64,000 bases of DNA from Desulfobaculum xiamenense (GTDB lineage Bacteria; Desulfobacterota; Desulfovibrionia; Desulfovibrionales; Desulfovibrionaceae): positions 620,001 through 684,000 of the forward strand of contig NZ_JAATJA010000002.1 of assembly GCF_011927665.1 (NCBI RefSeq), read 5' to 3'. The notes under the pieces are model-generated. The model was given only the letters and a program-made list of their open reading frames with translations, ran no database searches and was not told the origin of the DNA. Made by a program: the position numbers and the translations under genes. Positions 1-8,351 of this stretch are shown here, one piece after another; within the stretch, counting starts at the first letter, position 1; every line of letters starts with the position of its first letter.

Positions 1-908
1 ACGAGGACGCCTACTTCGTCCAGAACATTCTGGGGCTGAAGAACGAACCCGAGGACGTCACTCCGGTGCTGGTTACGCAGGACTTCAAGGTCCGCGCGTT
101 TTCCGGCCAGTGCGGCGACCTCATGTCCGGCATCCGCGACGCCTACGCCAAGATCAGCGCGGGCAACGACATTACCGTGGTCGGCGGCTCCGGCAGCATG
201 TACTCCGGCAAGTACTGCAACGTGGACGGCATCACCGTGGTCCGCGAGCTCGGCCTTAAGGCGGTGGTCATTGACCGCTACCAGGAGGAGCTGAAGTACG
301 ACTACCTCATGGTCATGAAGGAGACCCTCGGCGATGCGCTGGCAGGTGTCATCCTCAACGATATTCCGCCGTCCTTTATGGACGAGGTGGAAGGCATGCT
401 GCGCCCCTGTCTGGAGCGCGCGGGCGTGAAGGTGCTGGGCGTTATCCCCAAGGATCCGCTCATGGGTGCCATCAAGGTGTCCGACCTCGCCGAACGGCTG
501 GGCGGCAAGGTCATCTCCGCGCACAATAAGGCGGACAAGGTGGTCGAGAACTTCCTCATCGGCACCATGCAGGTGGAGAACTTCATGACCCACTTCCGCA
601 AGAACAAGAATTCCGCGATCATCGTCGGCGGCGACCGCTCGGACGTGCAGCTTGTGGCGCTGGAGGGCAATTGCCCCTGCCTCGTGCTGACCGGCAACCT
701 CTATCCCAACGACATCATCCTCACCCGCTCCGAGGTGCTGGAGGTGCCCATCGTCATCGTCCGCGACGACACCTACTCCGTGGCCAAGAAGATGGAGACC
801 ATCCTCTCCCGCCACAAGCTGCGCGATGTGATCAAGATACGTCAGGGCGCGCAGTTGGTCAGTTCCAGCATCGACTACGACTACCTCAAGTCCAATCTCG
901 GTCTGTAG
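1..908 (+). CDS. BioD-like / DRTGG-domain protein, 5' end cut by window
   Basis: The frame is open from base 3 to a TAG at 906-908, so the gene starts outside the window; the GTG at 66 is internal. About 301 residues are visible. The first part resembles the P-loop family related to dethiobiotin synthetase (AAA_26; the P-loop itself would be off the edge). The last ~100 residues look like a DRTGG domain, as found at the N-terminus of some phosphotransacetylases. In sulfate reducers such proteins often lie beside acetate-activation genes; that neighbourhood cannot be checked here. A regulatory role in acetyl-phosphate/acetyl-CoA metabolism is inference. A strong terminator follows. Confidence 0.72.
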   Translation, partial: EDAYFVQNILGLKNEPEDVTPVLVTQDFKVRAFSGQCGDLMSGIRDAYAKISAGNDITVVGGSGSMYSGKYCNVDGITVVRELGLKAVVIDRYQEELKYDYLMVMKETLGDALAGVILNDIPPSFMDEVEGMLRPCLERAGVKVLGVIPKDPLMGAIKVSDLAERLGGKVISAHNKADKVVENFLIGTMQVENFMTHFRKNKNSAIIVGGDRSDVQLVALEGNCPCLVLTGNLYPNDIILTRSEVLEVPIVIVRDDTYSVAKKMETILSRHKLRDVIKIRQGAQLVSSSIDYDYLKSNLGL

Positions 909-930
909 GAACTGCCGCAATCGTAAAATG

Positions 931-962
931 AAGGGCGCTCCCCATGGGGAGCGCCCTTTTTC
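931..962 (+). terminator. Rho-independent terminator, probably bidirectional
   Basis: A perfect hairpin (AGGGCGCTCCCC with its complement) is followed by a T run at 957-961. It lies 23 nt past the DRTGG-protein stop and also sits between that gene and the convergent flgE, so it may end both transcripts. Confidence 0.85.
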
Positions 963-1022
963 GTGCGTGGTGGCGGCAGAGCACGGGCCTGCCTCGAATA
1001 TCGCGTGGGCGGAAAGGTTTGC

Positions 1023-2582
1023 CTAGCGCTTCATGTTGACCAGCGTCTGAAGCAGCATGTCCGCCGTGGTGATGACCTTGGAGTTGGCCTGGAAGCCGCG
1101 CTCTGTGGATATCATCTTCACGAACTGTTCGGCCATGTCCACGTTGGAGGTCTCCAGCGTCTGCGAGGTGATGGCACCCAGATTGTCCGTGTCGGGCGTG
1201 CCTTCCACGGCGGCACCGGACTGGGCCGTCTCCGAGAAGTGGTTCGACCCCTCGCGCCGAAGCCCCCAGTTGCTCTGGAAGGTGTACAGGGTGAGCTGGC
1301 TGAGATCCTTGTGCACGCCGTTGGAGAAGTTGCCGACCATCATGCCCGTGCGGTCGATGTTGATGCTCATCAGGTAGCCTTCGGGGCTACCGTCCTGACT
1401 CTGGACGATGGTCGAACTGGTGCCCTCGTAGGCCGTGGAAGCGAGGTTGCGGACCGTGGGCGTGGACATGGAGGGCAGGCTGCCCGCGTTGCTGCCGACC
1501 TCTGCGGCGGTGGCCGGAGCGCCGGAATCCCATGCCGTAGCCGACAGGCCGAGGTCCAGCGCGATGGTGCTTTCGCCGGAGGTCGTGACTTCGCCGGTGG
1601 TGAGGTCCGTGTTGCGGAAGGTCATGGAGAAGACGGGAAGCCCGTCGGCGGACAGTTCGGCGAGATTCCAGTTGGCCGGGTCCGTGGCGTCGCCTTCGCC
1701 GGAATAGCTGAAGGCGGACATGTCGACGAGCTGGCCGCTGGTGTCGAAGGTGAGCGTGCCGGACATGGCAAGCCCCGCCCCAGCCGCCGAGGACATGCCC
1801 GTGCGGCCGTCCTCGGCCGGGTCGAAGCCCGCCACGAATTCGAAGGTGCGGCGACCGCTGGCGTTGCTGGCCGAGACGGGGTCGAAGTGTACGGTCAGCG
1901 TGTGGGCTTCGCCTGCGTCGTCATAAACCTTGATGGATGTCGAGTAGGACGATGAGCCTTCGGACAGTGGTCCGTCCGTGGCGTTGGCGTTCCAGCTCTT
2001 GAGCATCGCGAAGAAGGGGTCCGTGGCGTCGGTGACGGCTTCGTCCTGTGTGTTGGTGCCGAGGTTTAGGCTCAGGCTCACTTCGCGCGTGGCGAAGGGC
2101 GGTACGGTGATCTGTCCGTCGTCGCCGATGTTGAGCGAGATGTCCGACGATGCGCCGGACACGACGCCGTCGTCGGACACGGTACGTCCCTGCACGCGGA
2201 AGCCGTTGGGATCGACGAGGAAGCCGTCTTCGTCGAAGCGGAAGTTTCCTGCGCGGGTGTAGCGGATCTTGTCGCCGTTGACCACGCGGAAGAACCCTTC
2301 GCCAGCGATGGCGAGGTCCGTGGATGCGGTTCCTGGTTCGAAGCCGCCTTCGTTGAAGTCCGTGAGGATGGCACCGAGGCCGACACCGAGGCCCCGTTGG
2401 GATACGGCGACATCAGGCGAGGCCCCCGTCGTCGTGAACTGGCTCATGAGGGTTTCGAAGTGGACCTCCGATCCCCTGAAGCCGAGGGTGCTCACGTTGG
2501 CGAGGTTGTTGCCGATGACACCCATCCGCTCGCCGTGGGACTTCATGCCCGTCGTCCCGACGTAAAGGGATGAAAAACTCAT
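1023..2582 (-). CDS. flgE: Flagellar hook protein FlgE
   Basis: A 519-residue axial flagellar protein that polymerises into the extracellular hook. The N-terminus carries the rod/hook signature around residues 20-40 (GNNLANVSTLGF), the centre has the FlgE D1/D2 region, and the C-terminus ends with the heptad-rich axial motif (SNVDMAEQFVKMISTERGFQ). The ATG at 2582 was chosen because AAGGAG lies just upstream and the hook signature starts there; the frame extends further 5' without homology. The gene stands alone here, with no other flagellar genes beside it. A sigma-54 promoter lies about 70 bp upstream. The family also includes FlgF/FlgG-like proteins, but the length fits FlgE. Confidence 0.9.
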   Translation of the reverse strand: MSFSSLYVGTTGMKSHGERMGVIGNNLANVSTLGFRGSEVHFETLMSQFTTTGASPDVAVSQRGLGVGLGAILTDFNEGGFEPGTASTDLAIAGEGFFRVVNGDKIRYTRAGNFRFDEDGFLVDPNGFRVQGRTVSDDGVVSGASSDISLNIGDDGQITVPPFATREVSLSLNLGTNTQDEAVTDATDPFFAMLKSWNANATDGPLSEGSSSYSTSIKVYDDAGEAHTLTVHFDPVSASNASGRRTFEFVAGFDPAEDGRTGMSSAAGAGLAMSGTLTFDTSGQLVDMSAFSYSGEGDATDPANWNLAELSADGLPVFSMTFRNTDLTTGEVTTSGESTIALDLGLSATAWDSGAPATAAEVGSNAGSLPSMSTPTVRNLASTAYEGTSSTIVQSQDGSPEGYLMSINIDRTGMMVGNFSNGVHKDLSQLTLYTFQSNWGLRREGSNHFSETAQSGAAVEGTPDTDNLGAITSQTLETSNVDMAEQFVKMISTERGFQANSKVITTADMLLQTLVNMKR

Positions 2583-3045
2583 GACCGTACTCCTTGCACG
2601 CAACCGATTATGCCCGGAAGGAAAAAATTGCCTTCGCTTCGACATATCGCAAACACCGTGCCACGCGTGCCGCGCGCGGGCGGTATCGAAGTGGATCCCT
2701 CGTCTGCAAGCGCCCACGCAGGAAGGAATGTGCTCCTCCCATTACGCACGCGACCATGCATGCCGACAGATGGTGTACCGTGTTGAGCATCAGATGATGC
2801 ATATGAGCAGGCATGGAGTATGCAATTCGTCACATTGTGTTCCCGATATTGTAATATTGTGAAAAAACTTGCCTTTCTCGATGATTCGGTTGTATCCACA
2901 ATAACAGCTTTATGCATATTGTTCGATATACCCGATTCTCTGGAGGGGGATATCGGGAACGTATCCAGCATGCGTGCGCCGCCACGTATGCATGACTGGT
3001 TGCGCAACATTCTGACGCCGTTGGTGACAACGCAGGAGAGAGGGA
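2583..3045. other. Divergent intergenic region, AT-rich
   Basis: This 463-bp gap between divergent flgE and the chemotaxis receptor is clearly AT-richer than the flanking genes, mainly at 2755-2960. It holds the flgE sigma-54 promoter (2649-2664). It also contains short dyads near 2832-2867 (CACATTGTG, and ATTGTAATATTG). I see no convincing gene and no confident promoter for the receptor. Confidence 0.6.
2649..2664 (-). promoter_or_regulatory. Sigma-54 promoter of flgE
   Basis: On the minus strand the sequence reads TGGCACGGTGTTTGC: a TGGCAC -24 box, exactly 10 bp between the invariant GG and GC, and a TTGC -12 box. This is almost the sigma-54 consensus. It predicts a transcript start near 2637 and a leader of about 55 nt. 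Sigma-54 control of hook genes is known in many polarly flagellated bacteria. Confidence 0.8.
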
Positions 3046-5016
3046 ATGACCGTCAAGACAAAGTTGCTTCTCATAGCTGGAATTGCCGTTGGTGGCCTTG
3101 CCGTTATGTTCGCGATCGGTGCATTCGGATGCAGCCAGATTCGCGCGGCCATGCAGCTGGAATCCCTCGCGCGCGAGGGCGAAAGCGCAATGCTTCAGGC
3201 GCGCAGGCACGAAAAGAATTTCCTGGCGCGCAATGAAGCGGTCTATGAGGAAAAGACCATCGCAGCGCTGGATGACGTGCGCGTCAAGCTGAAGCGCATT
3301 GCCGAGGTTCATCCCGATTCTGCCGAGAAGGTCGGGGGCATCGTGGCGCTCATCGGCGACTACGAGAAGGCGTTTCGTTCCATGGCTGGGGTGCAGCGCG
3401 ATCTGGGCCTGACAGAAAAGGACGGCATGCGTGGCGAACTTCGCGCGGCTATTCACTCCCTTGAAAGCGAAATCGAAGGACTCGGTGATGCGTCGCTCAT
3501 GACGGAATTGCTCCAACTGCGTCGTCACGAGAAGGATTTCATCATCCGAGGCAGGCAGGAGTACGTCGCGGCCTTTGAGTCGGAACTGGCGCGGTTCCGT
3601 ACGCAGATCAACGTGGCGGAGAGCGTTTCCGAAATGGACCGTGCGGACTTCGCGGCCTATCTCGATCGCTATGCCCGAGCCTTTGGGCGCTATGTGGATG
3701 GCCGGGGCGAAAGTGCCGCACAGCAGCAGGTGTTCACGGATGTGGCGCGCAAGGTGGAGCCTGCCGTGCTGGAGATGGCCGACATGGCGAGCGCCCGACA
3801 GAAGCGGGTCTTCGTGGGCGTCATATCCGCAGCGGTGCCCGCCACGCTTGGCATCGCGGTTGCGCTTCTGGTGTGCGTGGTGCTTGTGGCGCGGTCCATT
3901 TCGAGACCGCTCGACAGGCTCCAGCAGTGCTCGCGTGATGTGGCAGGCGGAGATTACGAGGCCGTGGGCAGGGAAGCCTTCTCAGGCGAATTCGAGAGCC
4001 TGCGGCACGACATCGAGATGATGGTCGCCGGAATCCGCAGGGCCATGAACGAGGCCCATGCCAAGAGCGACGAGGCCGCCGAGCAGGCTCGCGCGGCCAA
4101 TGAAGCCATGGAGGAGGCGCGCGAGAACGAACGGCACGTGCGTTCGCTGCTTGAGAAGATCAAAGAGGTCTCCGCGCAGGCCGCCGAAATTTCCGAGGGC
4201 CTGTCCGCAGCCGCGTCGCAGCTCGCCGCCGAGGTGGAGCAGACCTCGCGCGGGGCCGAGATACAGCAGCGTCGCGTTACCGAAACCGCCACCGCCATGG
4301 AGCAGATGACGTCCACCATCCTTGAGGTGGCACGCAACTCGTCCTCTGCGGCTCATACGGCGGACCAGAGCAAGCATGACGCGCTGGAAGGTAGAAAGCG
4401 TGTCGTGGACACCGTGCAGGATGTGGCGCAGGTGCAGACGAGCACCGAGGAACTCTCCGCCGTCATGAACGACCTGAGCGAAAAGGCCGATTCCATCGGC
4501 GAGGTGATGACCGTCATCGCCGACATCGCGGACCAGACCAACCTGCTCGCCCTCAACGCGGCCATCGAGGCCGCCCGCGCTGGCGACGCCGGACGTGGAT
4601 TTGCCGTCGTCGCCGACGAAGTGCGCAAGCTGGCCGAGAAGACCATGGCCGCTACGCAAGAGGTCGGCCGGGCCATCGCCGGGGTGCAGCAGTCCGTGCA
4701 GAGCACCATCGCCAAGCGTCGCGTGGCCGAGGAGGCCCTTGCCGCCACGGTCATGCATGCCCGCGAGGCCGGGGACATGCTTGGAAGCATCGTGAGCAGC
4801 GTGGAGCAGACCGCCCAGATGGCGCAGAGCATCGCCACCGCCGCGGAGGAGCAGTCCGCCGCGTCGGAGCAGATCAACAGCTCCGTCGAGGAGATCAGTC
4901 AGGTTTCGGCCGAGACCGCCCGTGGAACAGAGGAATCCGCCCTGGCCATTCGCGGCATCGCTTCGCGAGCCTCGCAGTTGCAGGGACTTATCAGGGAGCT
5001 TCGCGCAGCGGGCTGA
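3046..5016 (+). CDS. Methyl-accepting chemotaxis protein with HBM-type sensor
   Basis: A 656-residue inner-membrane chemoreceptor. TM1 is about residues 7-27, the periplasmic domain ~30-255, TM2 ~256-282, HAMP ~283-337, then a coiled coil and the signalling domain with the highly conserved hairpin tip ([18 protein letters not shown]). The periplasmic part repeats a helix motif, [10 protein letters not shown] near 53-62 and [11 protein letters not shown] near 159-169, typical of helical bimodular (HBM) sensors. Ligand unknown. There is no C-terminal CheR-docking pentapeptide. The start follows a GAGAGAGG ribosome site, and a terminator follows the stop. Confidence 0.92.
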   Translation: MTVKTKLLLIAGIAVGGLAVMFAIGAFGCSQIRAAMQLESLAREGESAMLQARRHEKNFLARNEAVYEEKTIAALDDVRVKLKRIAEVHPDSAEKVGGIVALIGDYEKAFRSMAGVQRDLGLTEKDGMRGELRAAIHSLESEIEGLGDASLMTELLQLRRHEKDFIIRGRQEYVAAFESELARFRTQINVAESVSEMDRADFAAYLDRYARAFGRYVDGRGESAAQQQVFTDVARKVEPAVLEMADMASARQKRVFVGVISAAVPATLGIAVALLVCVVLVARSISRPLDRLQQCSRDVAGGDYEAVGREAFSGEFESLRHDIEMMVAGIRRAMNEAHAKSDEAAEQARAANEAMEEARENERHVRSLLEKIKEVSAQAAEISEGLSAAASQLAAEVEQTSRGAEIQQRRVTETATAMEQMTSTILEVARNSSSAAHTADQSKHDALEGRKRVVDTVQDVAQVQTSTEELSAVMNDLSEKADSIGEVMTVIADIADQTNLLALNAAIEAARAGDAGRGFAVVADEVRKLAEKTMAATQEVGRAIAGVQQSVQSTIAKRRVAEEALAATVMHAREAGDMLGSIVSSVEQTAQMAQSIATAAEEQSAASEQINSSVEEISQVSAETARGTEESALAIRGIASRASQLQGLIRELRAAG

Positions 5017-5045
5017 AGAGGGCTTTAGCTGACGGGAAGAACGTC

Positions 5046-5077
5046 ACGGCCCGGGGATACGTCTCCGGGCCGTTTTC
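5046..5077 (+). terminator. Rho-independent terminator after chemoreceptor
   Basis: A hairpin of ACGGCCCGGGGA with TCTCCGGGCCGT, loop TACG, is followed by TTTTCG. It lies 29 nt after the receptor stop codon. Confidence 0.85.
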
Positions 5078-5537
5078 GTTCGGCGGACGGGGAGGAGATG
5101 TCGATGGACATCGCTCGGCGGGGGAGATGGCCCAACCAGAGGGCTGTGGGAATTCCCCGTCGGTCAGGCGTGCCTACGGAATTGGTTCCGCCGAAGACCT
5201 TCATCGGTGCCGCGATGGACACCGCGCGGCAATCCATACTCAGCGACACACTTCGCATCATGATTTGAATATATCCGATGTCGGGCAGCGGACGTTATCC
5301 GTGGGTGAAAGGAGCGGAAAAACAGATGGTTGTGGTCTGTTTTCTCGCTTGCGTGGCGCGAATTGACAAACTGGAGCAAAATACTATGATAATTGCCAGC
5401 CGCAAGAAGTCCTATTAGAGATTATCAAGCAGTCTGTACGTGCAGCTGGGGTGTGCCGAAACGGAAGGTCGCGGATATGTGCCGCGACGTTCGTGTCGGG
5501 CGCTTTGGTTGTGCCGTCCCTGTCGGCAGGTGCTGGT
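5078..5537. other. Gap between chemoreceptor terminator and HTH gene
   Basis: I see no convincing coding sequence here. The one notable element is a good sigma-70-like promoter on the plus strand at 5363-5390. Short open frames on both strands have no recognisable features. Confidence 0.5.
5363..5390 (+). promoter_or_regulatory. Orphan sigma-70-type promoter
   Basis: TTGACA at 5363-5368, a 16-bp spacer and TATGAT at 5385-5390. Transcription would start near 5397 and run towards, and antisense to, the HTH gene at 5538-5837. No plausible gene with a ribosome site follows, so the product may be an untranslated or antisense RNA. Confidence 0.5.
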
Positions 5538-5837
5538 TCATCCGAGAAAGGGGATGGATGGCGCGACGGGTGTGCTCTGCTTTTTTGCAGAGGGGCGTCC
5601 GGGAGGACGCGACGGCTCCGGAAGGAGGTGGCGCGGGATGCCCAGAGCGACGAGCTGTTCGATGCGTTTGGCCGGTGATCTGTTGCCCTTGACGATGTGC
5701 GTCATCATCGAGGGATGAACCCCTATCATCCGTGCGAGGTCTTTCATCTGCACGCCATGATAGGCGAGCCATGCACGCAGCGCGGCCTGACGGTTGGCTG
5801 GATTTTGGTCAAGGATTTTACCGATTTCATTTTCCAT
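5538..5837 (-). CDS. Small XRE/Cro-like DNA-binding protein
   Basis: A 99-residue protein whose helix-turn-helix lies at about residues 28-55 (QMKDLARMIGVHPSMMTHIVKG), followed by a basic, proline-rich tail with no recognisable domain. It is transcribed divergently from the S24-type regulator 71 bp away, an arrangement like a phage cro/cI switch. The ATG at 5837 was chosen because it sits 13 nt downstream of the predicted transcript start and begins just before the HTH fold. It probably binds the shared intergenic region. No other phage gene lies nearby. Confidence 0.75.
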   Translation of the reverse strand: MENEIGKILDQNPANRQAALRAWLAYHGVQMKDLARMIGVHPSMMTHIVKGNRSPAKRIEQLVALGIPRHLLPEPSRPPGRPSAKKQSTPVAPSIPFLG

Positions 5838-5856
5838 AATATTCTCTGGTGGGTGG

Positions 5857-5885
5857 ACTATATAGGCATGTACATATGCTGTCAA
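5857..5885 (-). promoter_or_regulatory. Promoter and dyad operator of the Cro-like gene
   Basis: On the minus strand TTGACA (5885-5880), a 17-bp spacer and TATAGT (5862-5857) form a near-consensus promoter. The spacer contains a dyad centred on ATGTACAT with flanking GCAT/ATGC, a likely operator for one or both divergent regulators. Confidence 0.7.
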
Positions 5886-5908
5886 CTTGCCCGGGGAAAG
5901 AAAAGGAT

Positions 5909-6637
5909 ATGCGAATGAGCAAGACTGGTTCCAAGTACGGGCAAGGATTCGGTCCGGTTGTCGAACGAATAAAGGACGCGACTGCAACGCGTACGCAGGT
6001 CGAGCTGGCGACGGTCCTCGGCATCCGGCAGTCGAGCATTTCCGACGCGAAGCGCAGGGATTCCGTTCCTGCCGACTGGTTCCTCACCCTGTTCCGCAAG
6101 TACGGGCTCAATCCCGATTGGCTGGCCATGGGGCGCGGACCCAAGTTCATAAAGACGAAGGAAGGCTATCAGCCCTTCGATCAGCCTGCCCTGTCCGAAA
6201 CCCTGCACGAGGAAGGCGCGCCCTATGGTGATCCCCTCGCGTCGGGTAAGGTGGTCACCTATTACGGCATGAGTGGCGAGCTGACCGAGAAGGGCCAGTG
6301 GAAGCCCATTGCCGCCGGCAAGATCATCATTCCTGCCAGCTTCGACCGTGAGGCCCTGCTGGTGGTGAAGATGGACGGTGCAGGCATGGAGCCGCTCATC
6401 CGCCGCGGCGCATTCATCGGTCTCGACAGGGATCAGAAGGGCGTTACCTCCGGCGAGATATACGGCGTGCTCGTCCCCTACGAGGGGCTTGTCATCCGTC
6501 GCGTGTACTTCGACGCCCAGCAGGGCGGCTTCATCCTCAAGGCCGAGAACCCCAGCCACGCCGATCAGCGCCTCTCCATCGAGGAGTATGGCAGCAAGGT
6601 CGTGGGCCGCATGGTGTGGATGATGCAGGAGGCCTAG
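5909..6637 (+). CDS. CI-like repressor with degenerate S24 domain
   Basis: A 242-residue regulator: N-terminal phage-CI-type HTH (~15-65, with TQVELATVLGIRQSSISDAK) and a C-terminal LexA/S24 peptidase-like fold (~125-240). In cleavable members the nucleophile sits in a G-x-S-M motif; here the site reads DGAGMEP, with Gly in place of Ser. The general-base Lys position appears to be Arg (VIRRVYF). Self-cleavage is therefore unlikely, and release may depend on a ligand or partner. The start is ATG 5909, but ATG 5915 is equally placed behind AAAAGG. It is divergent from the Cro-like gene. Confidence 0.8.
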   Translation: MRMSKTGSKYGQGFGPVVERIKDATATRTQVELATVLGIRQSSISDAKRRDSVPADWFLTLFRKYGLNPDWLAMGRGPKFIKTKEGYQPFDQPALSETLHEEGAPYGDPLASGKVVTYYGMSGELTEKGQWKPIAAGKIIIPASFDREALLVVKMDGAGMEPLIRRGAFIGLDRDQKGVTSGEIYGVLVPYEGLVIRRVYFDAQQGGFILKAENPSHADQRLSIEEYGSKVVGRMVWMMQEA

Positions 6638-6680
6638 CCTCTCCTTTCGATGCACGCTCCAGTGCCGAGTCTGCATTTTG

Positions 6681-6718
6681 ATGGCGCAGGGAAACCCGAC
6701 GGGGTTTTTCTGCGCCAT
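6681..6718 (+). terminator. Extended hairpin, probable terminator
   Basis: Outer arms ATGGCGCAG/CTGCGCCAT enclose an inner AAACCC-GACG-GGGTTT hairpin, giving a nearly continuous 17-bp stem 43 nt after the CI-like gene. The T run lies inside the outer stem rather than after it, so termination is likely but not certain. Confidence 0.55.
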
Positions 6719-6837
6719 TGTTGTCAGTGCTCGTGTGGCCTGATACCGTGCCGGGACGAATGCGCCACGCAGCGGTGCGCCGTCTGTGTAGCGTATTGCG
6801 CAATGCCTGACATTCCAGCACCCCACGGATTGCAACG

Positions 6838-7791
6838 ATGGACCTGAACACGCTCTGGCACGGATTTGGCTGGCCTTTGTGCCGCCTCGTCTTCCTCATC
6901 TCCCTCGGCCTGCTTATCGGCAACCTTATCGAGGCCCTCAACTGGACCCGCGCCGTGGCACGCGTGGCCGAGCCGCTTACCCGCGTGGCGCGGCTCAAGG
7001 ACATCACCGGGGCCAGCTTCTCCATGGCCTTTTTCTCCGGCATCGCGGCCAACACCATGCTTGCCGAGGCCCACGAGAAGGGCACGCTGTCCGACAGGGA
7101 ACTTATGATTTCCAACCTGTTCAACAGCCTGCCCACCTATTTCCTGCACATGCCGACCCTTTTCTTCATCACCGTCCCCTTCATTGGGCAGGCGGCGGTG
7201 ATCTACGTCGGTCTCACCCTTTGCGCCGCCTTCCTGCGCACCTCGTTTATCATCCTGCTCGGTCGCCTCGTCCTGCCCCCGCTTCCGCCGGGGTGCGTCG
7301 TGTGTCGGCTCGACGAGCAGGCCTCCACCTCGTGGCGCGAGGCCATTGACCGGACATGGAAGCGCTTCCGCCAGCGCATCAGCCGCATTCTGCGCATCAC
7401 CGTGCCAGTCTACGTCGCCATATTCTTCTTGAATCGCTACGGCGCGTTCGCCGCCTTCGAGACCTTCCTCGCCGACCACGTCACCTTTATCTCGTGGCTC
7501 CCGGCCGAGGCCCTCTCCATTGTCGTCTTCCACGTTGCCGCAGAGTTCACCGCCGGACTTGCCACCGCCGGAGCGCTCCTGCAGGGCGGTACCCTCGCCG
7601 TGCGCGAAATCGTCCTTGCCCTGCTCCTCGGCAACGTCTTGTCCACACCCATGCGTGCCTTCAGGCATCAGCTCCCCTACTACGCGGGCATGTTCCGCCC
7701 GAGCATTGCGCTCAAGCTCATCGCCGCCAACCAGACCCTGCGCGCCGCTTCCGTTATCCTCGTCGGCATCGGCTATTACGCCGTTTCCTAG
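6838..7791 (+). CDS. Gate-domain (nucleoside-recognition-like) membrane protein
   Basis: A 317-residue polytopic inner-membrane protein with about seven to eight hydrophobic segments and two copies of a Gate-like fold (residues ~10-150 and ~185-310), the fold also present in FeoB and concentrative nucleoside transporters. The substrate cannot be inferred. The ATG at 6838 begins immediately before the first hydrophobic segment, with only a weak ribosome site. It is followed by the tandem 227-bp repeat, so it appears monocistronic. Confidence 0.75.
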   Translation: MDLNTLWHGFGWPLCRLVFLISLGLLIGNLIEALNWTRAVARVAEPLTRVARLKDITGASFSMAFFSGIAANTMLAEAHEKGTLSDRELMISNLFNSLPTYFLHMPTLFFITVPFIGQAAVIYVGLTLCAAFLRTSFIILLGRLVLPPLPPGCVVCRLDEQASTSWREAIDRTWKRFRQRISRILRITVPVYVAIFFLNRYGAFAAFETFLADHVTFISWLPAEALSIVVFHVAAEFTAGLATAGALLQGGTLAVREIVLALLLGNVLSTPMRAFRHQLPYYAGMFRPSIALKLIAANQTLRAASVILVGIGYYAVS

Positions 7792-7810
7792 TGGCCATAG
7801 GGGGAAATCC

Positions 7811-8283
7811 GCTGCGCGGGGCTGGGCCTCCGGCGGCCGGGCTCTGCCCTGGACCCGGTCAAGGAAATGATTTCCTTGACAATTCTCACTAGGGCTTCGT
7901 CGCGCTAAGCCGTACGGCTCGCCAAGGGCAGACGGCCCATCGCATGTCGAGGGTCCAGGGGGCCAGCGGCCCCTTGGCCGGCGGAGCCTCCGTCTTGCAT
8001 GTGGCAACGAACGATACGCCCTGCCACAGCGCCCGTCGCTGCGCGGGGCTGGGCCTCCGGCGGCCGGGCTCTGCCCTGGACCCGGTCAAGGAAATGATTT
8101 CCTTGACAATCCTCACTAGGGCTTCGTCGCGCAAAGCCGTACGGTCCGCTAAGGGCAGACGGCCCATCGCATGTCGGGGGTCCAGGGGGCCAGCGGCCCC
8201 TTGGCCGGCGGAGCCTTCGTCTTGCATGTGGCAATGAACGATACGGCTCGCCACAGCGGCGGTGCGCTAGCCGCTGCGCGGGG
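7811..8283. repeat. Tandem 227-bp intergenic element, two copies plus the start of a third
   Basis: Copy 1 starts at 7811 and copy 2 at 8038, both with GCTGCGCGGGGCTGGGCCTC; the first 11 bases recur at 8273-8283. Copies differ by scattered substitutions and a small terminal change. Each contains a hairpin GTCAAGGAAAT/ATTTCCTTGAC (11-bp arms). Each also has ends that can pair imperfectly (CCCTGGACCC near the left, GGGTCCAGGG near the right). This resembles REP/BIME-type noncoding repeats. It fills the gap between the Gate protein and the next gene, and short open frames through it look spurious. Confidence 0.85.
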
Positions 8284-8291
8284 CGCGGCAA

Positions 8292-8327
8292 CGAAAACGG
8301 CCCACCTCCTTGCGGAGGCGGGCCGTT
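8292..8327 (-). terminator. Terminator of the minus-strand operon
   Basis: On the minus strand ACGGCCCGCCTCC, loop GCAA, GGAGGTGGGCCGT is followed by TTTTCG. It sits 25 nt past the stop of the anchored unknown protein. Confidence 0.85.
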
Positions 8328-8351
8328 GTGCGTTTGTGTCGTGGGCCGAGG

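Noticed and set aside
5025-5261. Possible 78-codon minus-strand gene in the gap after the chemoreceptor
   Set aside because: It runs through the receptor's terminator, has no ribosome site and no recognisable features.
7889-8291. Open frames through the 227-bp repeat
   Set aside because: They exist in several phases, repeat with the element and have no start signals; the element is better explained as noncoding.
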